NCBI RefSeq assembly: GCF_007676705.1
Contig: NZ_VEBF01000002.1
Span: 310,001 to 374,000 of the forward strand
From: Paenibacillus xylanexedens
GTDB taxonomy: Bacteria; Bacillota; Bacilli; Paenibacillales; Paenibacillaceae
Length of the DNA stretch: 64,000 nucleotides
Direction of reading: 5' to 3'
This document shows, in pieces, positions 17,878 through 27,153 of the stretch. Every line of letters starts with the position of its first letter. The first letter of the stretch is position 1. Position numbers and translations under genes: made by a program. The notes beneath the pieces were generated by a model. That model did not search any database, was not told the DNA's origin, and saw nothing but the letters and a program-made list of their open reading frames with translations.

Positions 17878-17925
17878 CTTTATAAGTTGACTAAATTTTT
17901 TACACTGACACTGCGATGACAGAAC
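17878..17925. repeat. Solo end of the MITE-like element
   Basis: About 48 bp matching the left end of the 41031-41258 element, including 26 identical bases at 17899-17924 (TTTACACTGACACTGC then GATGACAGAA) and a TATAAGTTG-ACTAA terminal sequence with one base missing. No matching right end is clear. It sits between the tyrosine recombinase gene and the 17951-19030 gene, where it may also supply promoter sequence. Confidence 0.75.
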
Positions 17926-17950
17926 AAGCTTACTAAGCTGAACAGAGAAC

Positions 17951-19030
17951 TTATTCCTCATCCACTATAACAACGTCAATCAGCGGAATAATCGCCTCGG
18001 GCTTGCCCTGACTGCGGGTAAGTACAAACGATGGCAATGGATTCTCGTGCAGCCCATTCACGGATTCACAGATCTGAGTATACAAATTCATATGCAACGT
18101 CTCGCCTTCACCCGCCACATCAATAACAGGCCAATCGTTCTGAACACAGGCAGGCCAATAAGCCAGTTCGTTCGCCGGTACGATACTTAACTGCTGAATG
18201 GATGGATCAATATGGTAGATACCTTTCCGTTCAGGTTCATCGCCCAGCTTGTCCACGGCAAGCATTCGAGCGGATGGCTGGTCTGGTGCAGAATAGAGTG
18301 AGTAACACCAGGGAGTCACGCCCCAGGCGATCGCCATTAGACCTTCTTCCAGCAACGTATCCGACAGTTCCCCTTCAGCAAATTGTTCGATCAGATTATG
18401 GTTACCTGGTCCAATCAATTCCTCCACACGCTTAGCGAGCCGAGGCAGGTCAGCGAGAATGAAACCTCCTCTGCCATAGGAATCAAATACATGATGGTTC
18501 CTAGTCCATACAGGTTGAGATGGCAAAGCTAACGACGCTGTTTCTGCCGGGAAAAGTGATATATATACGGTGATAACCTGCGCATACTTAACCATTGCAA
18601 GTTGTTCAGGTTCGAGCGCACCCTCAGCAATACGAGGTGTTTTCATATGCAGAGAGATTCGAAGTTCGTATTCCCCTTCTGCCAATGCTGACCAACCCAG
18701 ATTAACAGGCTGTTCCACGCCTTCGATAGAAGCAATCGAAATCGTGCTATCCTTTTTCAGGTCAACAGCATATTGTACATATGCCAGCTCCTGACCATAG
18801 ATGATATTGGCATCTTGACGATCGACGGGTGATTCTAACGGTTGTGCAATGACAGATACTTTACGACCATCCTTCATGAGACGCTGCGGATCAATATCCA
18901 ACTGTAGGTCATCTGCACCTCCTGGTTGTGAAACAAGTAATTTCGCCTCTGCTAGTACGGATGAGTCAGCTAGTGCAAATCCAAAAGCTGCATTTTGATG
19001 ATCTGAATTCGTATGTAATGGTGTGTTCAT
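17951..19030 (-). CDS. Conserved-looking hypothetical protein, 359 aa
   Basis: Not recognised. The ATG follows a GAGAGGGG site. There is no signal peptide, no transmembrane helix and no familiar nucleotide-binding motif. The composition is balanced, rich in Leu, Ala and acidic residues, with alternating beta-like segments in the first half (YVQYAVDLKKDSTISIASIEG, YELRISLHMK) and a helical middle (ILADLPRLAKRVEELIG). It may be a cytoplasmic two-domain protein. Its stop lies 25 bp from the MITE fragment, and neighbouring genes give no functional hint. Confidence 0.6.
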   Translation of the reverse strand: MNTPLHTNSDHQNAAFGFALADSSVLAEAKLLVSQPGGADDLQLDIDPQRLMKDGRKVSVIAQPLESPVDRQDANIIYGQELAYVQYAVDLKKDSTISIASIEGVEQPVNLGWSALAEGEYELRISLHMKTPRIAEGALEPEQLAMVKYAQVITVYISLFPAETASLALPSQPVWTRNHHVFDSYGRGGFILADLPRLAKRVEELIGPGNHNLIEQFAEGELSDTLLEEGLMAIAWGVTPWCYSLYSAPDQPSARMLAVDKLGDEPERKGIYHIDPSIQQLSIVPANELAYWPACVQNDWPVIDVAGEGETLHMNLYTQICESVNGLHENPLPSFVLTRSQGKPEAIIPLIDVVIVDEE

Positions 19031-19203
19031 GATACATCCCCTCTCTTATGTCTGATGGCATGTCACAACCCCAAATATATTTCATATTTGGCTTAGCCGC
19101 AACCCCGGCTCCTTAATTATATCGGTACATACCCCTTATTACTTACCCATATAAGAAGAAAATTCCAACCTTCCTCTGCTGTTATCCCCCTTATCTTTCT
19201 ATA

Positions 19204-19254
19204 TAAAAAAATTTCCCCATCCCGCCTCGCCTGAGCGATACGAAATGAGGAAAA
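19204..19254 (-). terminator. Terminator after amino acid permease
   Basis: Minus-strand stem of 13 pairs with three G-U pairs (TTTCCTCATTTCG with CGGGATGGGGAAA) around a GC-rich loop, then TTTTTTT. Lies 38 bp past the stop. The rest of 19031-19291 shows no gene. Confidence 0.8.
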
Positions 19255-19291
19255 TGGATAATATTCTCGGATGAAGATGTTCTCGTCTTGT

Positions 19292-20728
19292 CTACTTATC
19301 CTTCGATCGGAAAGCACTGGAGATCCGGCGTGCCGGATTTAGATGACTGTAATGACGTCCATACGCAAAGTAGATGATCAATCCGATGATCAACCAAGCA
19401 AAGAATGTAATCCATGTCAGCGCTGCAAGGCGTGTCATCAAGTATACACAACCCAAGGCACTCAGGATTGGAATCAGTGGCACGAGTGGAACGCGGAAGC
19501 CGCGTTTGAGATCCGGGTTATTTTTGCGCAACACGATAATGCCCAGACTTACGACTGCAAAAGCAAACAACGTTCCGATGTTCGTGAGCTCCGCCAGATG
19601 TCCCAGTGAGATGAACCCGGAGAACAGAGCCACAATAATGCCTGCAACCCATGTTCCAACCGCTGGTGTTTGGCTATTACCACTAATTTTGGAGAAGACC
19701 GGAGACAGCAATCCGTCACGAGACATGGAATAGAGCAGACGTGTCTGACCATACATCATGACAAGCAATACCGTCGTAATACCCGTAATCGCTCCAAGGG
19801 ACACAATCCATGACAATCCCTTCAATTGAACAAATTCAAATGCAAACGCCACCGGATCACTTACGTTCAACATGTTATACGGCACGATGCCTGTGAGGAT
19901 CAACGATACAACGATGTAGAGAACCGTACAGATTGCCAGTGACGCGATGATGCCAATTGGCAAATCCCGTTGTGGCCGCTTAACCTCTTCTGCCGCAGTG
20001 GAGACCGCATCAAATCCGATGTAGGCAAAAAATACTGTCGCTGCTCCTGCAGTTACACCGGAGATGCCAAAAGGCAAGAAAGGCTGCCAGTTGGTTGGCT
20101 CTACATAGAAGACACCTACACCAATGAAGATCAATACCACGATAATTTTAATCGCTACCATGATGCCGTTCGCACGAGCCGCTTCTTTCACCCCTCGGGT
20201 GAGCAAGAAAGTAATGATTAGAGTAATGACCGCAGCCGTGATGTCAAAATAGGTTCCCTTTTCCCGGCTGAACGCACTCGTTAGCGCATGGGGTAACTCC
20301 AAGCTGAATCCGGATAATAACGTTTGAAAATAGCCTGACCATCCGCTGGCTACCGCCGCACTCGCGAATCCATATTCCAATATCAGATCCCATCCCAGAA
20401 TCCAAGCAATCACTTCGCCAAATGCCGTATAACTGTACGTGTACGCACTACCCGATGCCGGTATGCTTGATGCAAATTCCGAGTAACATAATGCCGCGAA
20501 TGCACATATGATACCTGCCAGCAAAAAGGACAGTACAAGTCCCGGGCCAGCATACGTTGCAGCAGCTACTCCCGTCAGCACGAAAATCCCTGTACCAATT
20601 ATGGCACCTACCCCGAGTGTGGTTAAGTCCAATGGACCAAGCGCCCGTTTCAACGCACTGTTGTTATCACCCCCAGAGGCAATTGGTTTTTTACGAAATA
20701 ATGAAGATCGCGGTTCGTTGTTACGCAT
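19292..20728 (-). CDS. APC-family amino acid permease (cationic amino acid transporter type)
   Basis: About 478 residues with 12 or more hydrophobic helices. The N-terminal signature LDLTTLGVGAIIGTGIFVLTG (helix 1 unwound region) and SEFASSIPASGSAYTYSYTAFGE are typical of the YfnA/CAT subgroup, proton-coupled importers of amino acids. The long frame opens at 20797, but ATG 20728 sits 8 bp after GAGAGGA and yields the usual short basic N-terminus (RSSLFRKKP). Single gene with terminator. Exact substrate not predictable. Confidence 0.88.
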   Translation of the reverse strand: MRNNEPRSSLFRKKPIASGGDNNSALKRALGPLDLTTLGVGAIIGTGIFVLTGVAAATYAGPGLVLSFLLAGIICAFAALCYSEFASSIPASGSAYTYSYTAFGEVIAWILGWDLILEYGFASAAVASGWSGYFQTLLSGFSLELPHALTSAFSREKGTYFDITAAVITLIITFLLTRGVKEAARANGIMVAIKIIVVLIFIGVGVFYVEPTNWQPFLPFGISGVTAGAATVFFAYIGFDAVSTAAEEVKRPQRDLPIGIIASLAICTVLYIVVSLILTGIVPYNMLNVSDPVAFAFEFVQLKGLSWIVSLGAITGITTVLLVMMYGQTRLLYSMSRDGLLSPVFSKISGNSQTPAVGTWVAGIIVALFSGFISLGHLAELTNIGTLFAFAVVSLGIIVLRKNNPDLKRGFRVPLVPLIPILSALGCVYLMTRLAALTWITFFAWLIIGLIIYFAYGRHYSHLNPARRISSAFRSKDK

Positions 20729-20977
20729 GGTCATGTTCCTCTCGTCATGAATCTTGAATGTGTTATGGATGTAAATGGAGATTGGATGGTTTTCCATCTG
20801 TTCTATGAGAAAGTCATTTGTTCTATCTTATCGATCACCTATAAAAACCTAGCGAATTCTACACGTTATCGCGTTGCTTGGTTAAATTTATTTTGAGAGA
20901 TCACTTATTTTGTTCTTTTTTCGCGAATATTATCATGATCTGTTGCACGTGGATGAATATGAAAATGGATTTAAAAC

Positions 20978-21012
20978 AAAACTGCGTATAATTTATATTA
21001 TGCGCAGTTTTT
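20978..21012. terminator. Intergenic hairpin with T run, also dif-like in layout
   Basis: Arms ACTGCGTATAA and TTATGCGCAGT around TTTATA, flanked by A and T runs, so it reads as a terminator on either strand. It is about 200 bp past the amidohydrolase stop. Its central 15 bases equal the centre of the site at 43193-43220 read on the minus strand. The remaining 20729-21209 has no supportable gene. Confidence 0.55.
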
Positions 21013-21209
21013 ATGAGTCTTAATTTCTAAGAATAAGCTCCTTAATTCTCTGTTATATGAAGTCAAGCAAATGAGAGCTCTTTTCGTCTTTTTCCGCTGT
21101 CCCTTTCTACCTTATCCTGTCTAATTCGACGATACGAAGGCACGTTAAAGAGCCACATAGCTTATGCGGCCCTTCATTTCGTAATATTTGTGGTGTATGT
21201 GAGAACAAT

Positions 21210-22577
21210 TCACGAAAAAGTAATTCTCTCCGCGTCTGACATCCGGTATTGGGATAACAAATAATCTTTGCTCTGCATCGCAGTACGGCGGATTGCATCC
21301 AGATCAACATGCAACAGTTTGCCCTCTCGCTTCACGAGCCTGCCTGCCACAAACACCGTATCCACATTGGATGGATTGGCAAATTGCACGACAGCACCGA
21401 TCGGATCATGAACGGGGAACAGATTCAGATCGGTGGTACGAATCATGATCAGATCTGCTTCCTTTCCTGGGGTCAGCGTTCCAACCTTCTGCTCTAGTCC
21501 CAATGCTTGAGCACCAGCTGAAGTTGCAAATCTCAGTACTTGGCTGGACTGCAAATTCAACTCACCAGGCATCTCACCCTGCTGCAGAAGTTGTTCATTG
21601 GCTCTAGATCGTTCCGCCTGAAGTGCAAACTTCATCTGGGAAAACATATCTCCGCCTGTGGACGTCACCACATCTACACCAAGTGTAGGTGTTCCTCCAT
21701 GTTCGAGAAAATAGCCAGTTGCCGGATATCCATGTCCCATCATCATTTCAACCTCAGGTGTGACCGACAGAGAAGCGCCGCTATCGGCCAACATTTTATA
21801 TTCATCCATGCCCATGGTGTTACCATGAACGATATTCACTCGTGGACTTAACAGCCCTGCTTCATACAAGTGACTAATGGAACGATCCACCGATCCCCAA
21901 CTACCAAATCCGGCATGCATGGAACAGATTGCATCCAGTTCTTGGGCCAGCTCGATCTCCTTCACCGTTGTATCCCAATGACTGAACTCCGGACCACGAA
22001 TGGCAAGTCCATAGGTAAGCAATTGATCCCGTGATGAAAAATACCGTTCTTTGACCCTTCTCACATCATTCGAATACGTGAGTTGGCTATCCCTATTCCA
22101 GTAGTTCGTCTCACCAGGTACTCCATGAGCAAATACCGCCCGAATCCCAGCATCCTGAAGTCCACGAATCAATTCATCCGTGTGCTCGGGAGAATACGGC
22201 ATGCTCCAATCCAACACTGTCGTCACTCCTGCGTTAAGCGCTTCCAAGGAACCGAGCAGATTGGCAATATAACTATCTTCTGGACGGAGCTTGCTTCCCA
22301 TTGCACCATAATAGAGATTTTGCAAATAGACTGGCAACGACCAGTTGGTTCCCGCTGTTTTGACAAGTGATTCCCACACATGCCGATGCGTGTCCACCAG
22401 CCCAGGCATAATAATCATGGATGAAGCATCAATGACCTCCGCATCTGGAAGATCAAGGTTGGGCTGGACCGCCGTGATCAGTGAATCCTGAATCAGGACA
22501 TCCGCCCTTTTATACTGTCCAATTCGAGCATCCATCGACAACACACAGCCATTTTTCAACAGATAACTTGTCCGCAC
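21210..22577 (-). CDS. Amidohydrolase (TRZ/ATZ-type deaminase or hydrolase)
   Basis: A metal-dependent hydrolase that would remove an amino or chloro group from a heterocycle or similar. The N-terminal beta-sandwich strand MPGLVDTHRH gives the HxH metal ligands, later MHAG and HGNTMG supply further His ligands, and TLGVDVVTSTGGDM the catalytic Asp. C-terminal VGTLTPGKEADLIMIRT is the family's closing motif. About 456 residues. The GTG at 22577, 9 bp after GGGAG, is chosen over an ATG that touches that site. Single gene; substrate unclear (8-oxoguanine/cytosine deaminase-like). Confidence 0.85.
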   Translation of the reverse strand: MRTSYLLKNGCVLSMDARIGQYKRADVLIQDSLITAVQPNLDLPDAEVIDASSMIIMPGLVDTHRHVWESLVKTAGTNWSLPVYLQNLYYGAMGSKLRPEDSYIANLLGSLEALNAGVTTVLDWSMPYSPEHTDELIRGLQDAGIRAVFAHGVPGETNYWNRDSQLTYSNDVRRVKERYFSSRDQLLTYGLAIRGPEFSHWDTTVKEIELAQELDAICSMHAGFGSWGSVDRSISHLYEAGLLSPRVNIVHGNTMGMDEYKMLADSGASLSVTPEVEMMMGHGYPATGYFLEHGGTPTLGVDVVTSTGGDMFSQMKFALQAERSRANEQLLQQGEMPGELNLQSSQVLRFATSAGAQALGLEQKVGTLTPGKEADLIMIRTTDLNLFPVHDPIGAVVQFANPSNVDTVFVAGRLVKREGKLLHVDLDAIRRTAMQSKDYLLSQYRMSDAERITFS

Positions 22578-22697
22578 AAGACACATCTCCCATCTTATTT
22601 GGTTTGAAAGACGATCATATTATGCATACGAATCCGAACGGCTTCTGACTGTTTTTTCGCTAGTATATATACATTATATAGTTATTGTTAATATTTA

Positions 22698-23249
22698 TCA
22701 ATTTTGGGTTTTTCGTTTCGCTCGAAATCTTCTGACCTTCATCAAGTTCCCGCACATCTTATCATCACAATACTTCTGTGTTCTGCTTCGGGTATCATCA
22801 TAAAACATCCAGCGGCAATCCGAATTATCACAGATCCGAATCCTGCCCGCTTCTCCCTCCACCAAAGTCACAGCAAAATCAGCAGCTACCTCAGCCATAA
22901 CCTGATGCCAATGAACTTCTGTCGGAACAAGTTGAATTTGTAATTCCTGATTCATTGAGGTCAATCTTCTTCTTATCGTTCCTGCTTCCATAACAGAGTT
23001 CAACCATTGTCTTTCCTCATCTGTTAATGATACTCCGGAAGAGAGTCGAGCTCCCAGGGTCAGTAATCCATCCCTGAAATTTCTGATCTCCAATTCATCC
23101 TCAAAGGATGCGGGTACAGGAGCTTGCAGCTTCCATCTAGCCAGAAAGTCTCGCTGCCAGTCTGCCTGCCCCAGCCTGTCCTCCGATCGATCTCCCCCAC
23201 GCCAATCGTGATAATCACTGTTTACAAAATCGGTCCATAGTCTGTCCAT
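22698..23249 (-). CDS. ABATE/CGNR zinc-finger transcription factor
   Basis: A 183-residue putative regulator. The N-terminal ABATE-type domain (FVNSDYHDWRGGDRSEDRL, LRxFRDxL-like) is followed by a C-terminal CGNR zinc finger: CDNSDCRWMFYDDTRSRTQKYCDDKMCGNLMKVRRFRAKRK. The four cysteines are kept, but the eponymous Arg of CGNR is Leu (CGNL). Basic tail for DNA binding. ATG with GGAGG. It is divergent from the DinB gene; 141 bp separates them and could hold the target operator. Confidence 0.87.
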   Translation of the reverse strand: MDRLWTDFVNSDYHDWRGGDRSEDRLGQADWQRDFLARWKLQAPVPASFEDELEIRNFRDGLLTLGARLSSGVSLTDEERQWLNSVMEAGTIRRRLTSMNQELQIQLVPTEVHWHQVMAEVAADFAVTLVEGEAGRIRICDNSDCRWMFYDDTRSRTQKYCDDKMCGNLMKVRRFRAKRKTQN

Positions 23250-23390
23250 ATGTGCCTCCGTTTATGTAACCACCTTAAATCGAAAAAGATAGTTACACTC
23301 ATTCGTTGTTGTGTTATATTAAGTGTAACCTCAATAAGCAATTTTAGCTAGTTACACCAACCATAATAGCATTCAAGGAGGAATAAAGGC

Positions 23391-23891
23391 ATGACGAAAA
23401 CTACAGCATTAGATGTGTTACTTATTCAAAAAGATGAAACCTGGGATCAGTGTAATTGGATTGTACCTTTGTCCAAATCCCTGGAAGGTCTTACAGCAGA
23501 ACAAGCAGCCTGGATTCCGCCTTCAGGAGGATTAAGCATCTGGCAGTTGGTTAACCATATGTATTATTACAACCATCGCTTATTATGTCGCATGCAAGGT
23601 AAGGAACCCACCCTTCCCGCTGTAGAATCCAATGAATACACGTTTGGGAATTCTGGAGATGCAACGGACACAGAAGGATGGAATACACTGCAACAGGGTA
23701 CAACTCGATTAGCTCAACAGTTGCGAGATCAATTGGCGGCGCTGCAGGAGTCAGATCTGGAAGCTACCTATATGGACTCTGAAGAGAAGTGGGCACACGA
23801 ACTTGCCCGCTGGGTACTCCATGATGCGTATCACGCAGGTCAGATCGTGCTTCTTCGCAGACAGCAAGGGAGCTGGAATATCATTTTCTGA
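23391..23891 (+). CDS. DinB-family protein
   Basis: A 166-residue four-helix-bundle protein of the DinB/YfiT-like superfamily, metal-dependent and often acting as thiol S-transferases or of unknown role. The three-His metal site is seen in WQLVNHMYYYNH and LHDAYHAGQI. AAGGAGGAA site before the ATG. Its divergent neighbour is a CGNR-type regulator which may control it. No substrate visible. Confidence 0.85.
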   Translation: MTKTTALDVLLIQKDETWDQCNWIVPLSKSLEGLTAEQAAWIPPSGGLSIWQLVNHMYYYNHRLLCRMQGKEPTLPAVESNEYTFGNSGDATDTEGWNTLQQGTTRLAQQLRDQLAALQESDLEATYMDSEEKWAHELARWVLHDAYHAGQIVLLRRQQGSWNIIF

Positions 23892-23977
23892 AAAAAATGC
23901 TTGAACTGCTAGCGCTTACAGGAATAAGATGAACTTATTAATGTTACAGCTTGTTCAACACACTATATAATTGAATA

Positions 23978-24126
23978 GGATCTTCGGGGTAGGGTGCAAT
24001 TCCCAACCGGCGGTGATGTTCTTCGGAACCAGCCCGCGACTCGCTATTTGTTCTTAACGAAGGACATATAGCGACTGACTTGGTGTGAATCCAAGGCCGA
24101 CGGTACAGTCCGGATGAGAGAAGATC
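23978..24126 (+). promoter_or_regulatory. FMN riboswitch (RFN element)
   Basis: The conserved core is intact: GGATCTTCGGGGTAGGGTG, ATTCCCAACCGGCGGTGAT, CAGCCCGCGA, TTGGTGTGAATCCAAGG, CCGACGGTACAGTCCGGAT and GAGAGAAGATC, in order and with closing GGATCTTC/GAAGATC pairing (P1). The variable P3/P4-side stem is the AGTCGCTAT/ATAGCGACT hairpin. FMN binding normally switches off downstream expression. Immediately after it stands a terminator (24184-24222), so control by transcription attenuation is expected. Confidence 0.96.
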
Positions 24127-24183
24127 AACACATTGACATGCCGTTCACGGGAAGGCCTCTTTCCTGACGCATGTCCTTGGATG

Positions 24184-24222
24184 AGCCCCCGTTTATTTGG
24201 TATATACCAAAACGGGGGCTTT
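24184..24222 (+). terminator. Riboswitch expression-platform terminator
   Basis: AGCCCCCGTTT pairs with AACGGGGGCT around a loop that itself contains TTGGTATATACCAA, then TTTT. It lies between the FMN aptamer and the transporter gene, 52 bp before the start codon. Confidence 0.9.
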
Positions 24223-24273
24223 TGTCGATTTTGCCAACTGAAGATTCCGTGTTCTGACGAAGGAGTCCTGAAT

Positions 24274-25254
24274 ATGGAAAAGACATCATCAGCATCAACG
24301 GTTTACCGCAAGGAACGAAGTAATACCGGATTCTGGCTTGTTGTTCTCGGCGCCGCCCTATGGGGTGTGGATCCACTCTTCCGCATTATTTTGCTTAATA
24401 CAATGACATCCACGCAGATTGTACTGGTGGAGCATATCATCGTCAGTCTTATAGCCATTCCCGTGCTATGGAAATTCCGGGCGGATCTGAAGAACTTGCG
24501 CGCTCGCCACTGGATTGCCGTGATCTTTATCTCATGGGGTGGTTCAGCACTCGCAACGGTATTGTTCACCATGGCACTTACACATAACGATCCCAACACG
24601 GTACTTTTATTGCAAAAAATGCAGCCACTCTTCGCTATCGTTCTGGCTAAGCTGTTATTGAAAGAGACATTGCCTCGTCGCTTTGGCGGACTGTTCTTCA
24701 TTGCACTTGCAGGAACATATTTGCTTACTTTCGGCTTTACACTGCCACTAGGTAACTGGGACAACTGGATTCATGCAGGTAGCCTCTTATCCCTTGGGGC
24801 TGCCGCCTTATGGGGAGGTTCAACCGTAATGGGCCGATTGATGCTGGGACAGGCGCGTTATGAAACTGTCACCTCTCTTCGCTTCGTCGTTGCTCTCCCG
24901 CTCCTGATCGTTATGACGTGGAACGAAGGTGCGGCATGGACATTTCCATCCGGAACGGGTGAACAGACTGCTGTTATCCTCAATATTCTCGGTCAGGCAT
25001 TGTTACCAGGTTTGCTAAGTCTTCTGTTGTATTACAAAGGTCTGTCGTCAACCAAAGCATCTGTTGCAACACTCGCAGAACTTAGCTTCCCGATGGCGGG
25101 TGTGTTGGTGAACTGGATTGCTTTCCGTACACTGATTACATGGGAGCAGCTGCTTGGTTTTATCCTGATCTGGGTGGCCCTCTTCGCTATTTCCAGACAG
25201 CAGGAACGATCATCAACGGCGTCCGATGCGGCACCGAAGCTTCGTACAGAGTAA
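24274..25254 (+). CDS. EamA-family (drug/metabolite) transporter, putative flavin transporter
   Basis: About 326 residues with ten hydrophobic helices in two EamA repeats (GAALWGVDPLFR, first; GAAALWGGSTVMG, second). EamA members move diverse metabolites. Because the gene is directly behind an FMN riboswitch, transport of riboflavin or a flavin is the best inference; some EamA proteins (RibN) are known riboflavin importers. Sequence alone does not settle direction. ATG at 24274 has AAGGAG and is preferred over the in-frame start at 24133, which lies inside the terminator region. Confidence 0.85.
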   Translation: MEKTSSASTVYRKERSNTGFWLVVLGAALWGVDPLFRIILLNTMTSTQIVLVEHIIVSLIAIPVLWKFRADLKNLRARHWIAVIFISWGGSALATVLFTMALTHNDPNTVLLLQKMQPLFAIVLAKLLLKETLPRRFGGLFFIALAGTYLLTFGFTLPLGNWDNWIHAGSLLSLGAAALWGGSTVMGRLMLGQARYETVTSLRFVVALPLLIVMTWNEGAAWTFPSGTGEQTAVILNILGQALLPGLLSLLLYYKGLSSTKASVATLAELSFPMAGVLVNWIAFRTLITWEQLLGFILIWVALFAISRQQERSSTASDAAPKLRTE

Positions 25255-25301
25255 GTGGATGTTTTATTAAAGGTTTATCAAAGGATCAAATATAAACATG
25301 A

Positions 25302-25337
25302 AAGCACTGCACATCGAATTCGATGAGTAGTGCTTTT
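25302..25337 (+). terminator. Terminator after EamA transporter
   Basis: Stem AGCACT-CATCGAA/TTCGATG-AGTGCT, then seven T residues, 48 bp past the stop. Confidence 0.85.
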
Positions 25338-25444
25338 TTTCTCTTCATTACTCGATACTCGATCATTTTTGTCTTTTATCTATTCCGGTGGTACGATGAC
25401 ATATGGAATAACAGATGAACTATATTCAGAGAGGAACGATCATC

Positions 25445-26941
25445 ATGTCTTCATTCTCATATACCTCCTACGATGCCGTAGGTTTGGCTGAACTGATCCG
25501 ATCCCGGGAAGTATCTCCGGTTGAATTGCTGGAGGCGGCATTTGCACGTCTTGAAGAAGTAAATCCGCAGCTTAATGCAGTTATTCGTACATATGAAGCT
25601 CGTGCGCGGCAAGAAGCGGGCTTGGTTCGCCCTGGAGAACAACCTTTTGCCGGTGTTCCCCTGCTTCTGAAAGATATTTCCCAATCCTTGGAAGGTGAAT
25701 TTCTGACCTCTGGCTCACGCCTGTTCAGCGAGCATCGTGCATTGCGCAGTTCTAATTTTGTCTCTCGACTGCGTGATGCAGGCTTTATCATTATAGGCCA
25801 TACCAATACGCCAGAATTTGGTTTAAAAAATATTACCGAGCCCCGTCTTCATGGTCCAACTCGCAATCCATGGAATATCAATCACTCCCCAGGTGGGTCA
25901 AGTGGCGGCGCTGCCGCGGCAGTAGCTTCAGGGATTGTCCCGCTTGCCGGAGCCAGTGACGGAGGCGGTTCGATTCGTATCCCGGCTTCCTTTAGCGGCT
26001 TGTTTGGATTAAAACCAACGCGCGGACGGACACCTGTGGGGCCTGGAGTTGGTCGTCAATGGCAAGGCGCATCCATTGATTTTGCCCTGTCCCGCTCGGT
26101 TCGGGACAGCGCCGCCCTCCTCGATACTTTGCAAGTCATTCAGCCTGAAGCTGCGTTTCATGCTCCACTATTTCCAGGCAGTTACTTGGCAGATATGAGC
26201 TATCCTCATCAACGCAAACTGAAAATTGCGTACACAACAGATTCACCTGTAGGTACACCCGTCAGCGCAGAAGCCAAAGAATCTGTGCACAAACTCGTTC
26301 GCTGGTTGGAAGACCAAGGGCATCTTGTTGATGAAAAGCTGAGTCCGGTTAACGGAGTCCGGTTGATGGAGAACTACTATATGATGAACAGTGGAGAAAT
26401 GGCGGCAATGATCTCTTCCATGGAACGTTCCATGGGCCGAATTCTTACCTCAGATGATATGGAGATTGAATCCTGGGTTCTGGCTGAAGCTGGCAAAAAG
26501 GTGTCCGCTGCGGAATTCGTGCATAGTCTGGCTGAATGGGATGTAGCCGCTGCTCAGATGTCCACTTTGTTTGAGCGTTACGACTTCTACGTCACACCCG
26601 TTAATGCATTTTCTGCGCCCAAAATTGGAGAGTTAACACCTCATGATGAACAGATCCGTAACCTGATGCGCATCAGCGAACTGGACAAGACCCAGCAGCA
26701 ACAACTCATCTATGAAATGTTTGAGCCAAGCCTTACGTATACTCCGTTCACCCAACTCGCGAATTTAACAGGCCAACCTGCGATTAGTGTGCCTCTTCAT
26801 ATGACACCAGAAGGTTTGCCAATGGGTGTTCAGGTGATGGCAACCAAGGGACGTGAAGATTGGTTATTACATCTGGCTGGACAGCTTGAAAAGTCAGAAT
26901 TATGGATCGGGATGAATGGTAACCCACTTTTTCCAGTCTAA
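25445..26941 (+). CDS. Amidase (amidase signature family)
   Basis: About 498 residues. The Ser-cisSer-Lys triad context is present: GVPLLLKDI (Lys), [48 protein letters not shown] (both serines), the hallmark of the family. It hydrolyses an amide; substrate range is broad, so no specific role is claimed. This is not GatA by length and lacks a gatCB context. Start ATG at 25445 (MSSFSY) has a GAGAGGAA site. Confidence 0.88.
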   Translation: MSSFSYTSYDAVGLAELIRSREVSPVELLEAAFARLEEVNPQLNAVIRTYEARARQEAGLVRPGEQPFAGVPLLLKDISQSLEGEFLTSGSRLFSEHRALRSSNFVSRLRDAGFIIIGHTNTPEFGLKNITEPRLHGPTRNPWNINHSPGGSSGGAAAAVASGIVPLAGASDGGGSIRIPASFSGLFGLKPTRGRTPVGPGVGRQWQGASIDFALSRSVRDSAALLDTLQVIQPEAAFHAPLFPGSYLADMSYPHQRKLKIAYTTDSPVGTPVSAEAKESVHKLVRWLEDQGHLVDEKLSPVNGVRLMENYYMMNSGEMAAMISSMERSMGRILTSDDMEIESWVLAEAGKKVSAAEFVHSLAEWDVAAAQMSTLFERYDFYVTPVNAFSAPKIGELTPHDEQIRNLMRISELDKTQQQQLIYEMFEPSLTYTPFTQLANLTGQPAISVPLHMTPEGLPMGVQVMATKGREDWLLHLAGQLEKSELWIGMNGNPLFPV

Positions 26942-26961
26942 AAATATATGTTGCACTCCCA

Positions 26962-26988
26962 CCAGCAGACCTGTTCTGCTGGTTTTTC
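26962..26988 (+). terminator. Terminator after amidase
   Basis: CCAGCAGA/TCTGCTGG stem and TTTTT, 21 bp past the stop. Confidence 0.85.
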
Positions 26989-27027
26989 CTTTTTGAATAA
27001 CAAGATAAAATAGTTTAGCTTCGTTTT

Positions 27028-27055
27028 GGTTTACATAATAAATATGATGTTAATC
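27028..27055. other. dif-like site 2 (putative Xer recombination site)
   Basis: Left arm GGTTTACATAA, centre TAAATA, right arm TGATGTTAATC. Left arm and centre are identical to site 1 at 15480, and 20 consecutive bases (27026-27045) match there. It lies between the amidase and the DUF3231 gene, in the same orientation as site 1. Confidence 0.45.
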
Positions 27056-27153
27056 TATATAACACCCTCCATTCCCTGTTCAGTGCATAATTTTATAGAA
27101 TACAGGCGATCATAAGTTGGTGGTAAATTAACATACTGGAGGGAAATCAAATC

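Noticed and set aside
19117..19317. 66-residue minus-strand frame downstream of the amino acid permease
   Set aside because: It covers the permease terminator and overlaps the permease 3' end in another frame; no ribosome site.
24125..24376. Minus-strand frame across the FMN riboswitch terminator
   Set aside because: Falls on structured leader and the transporter start; no coding signature.
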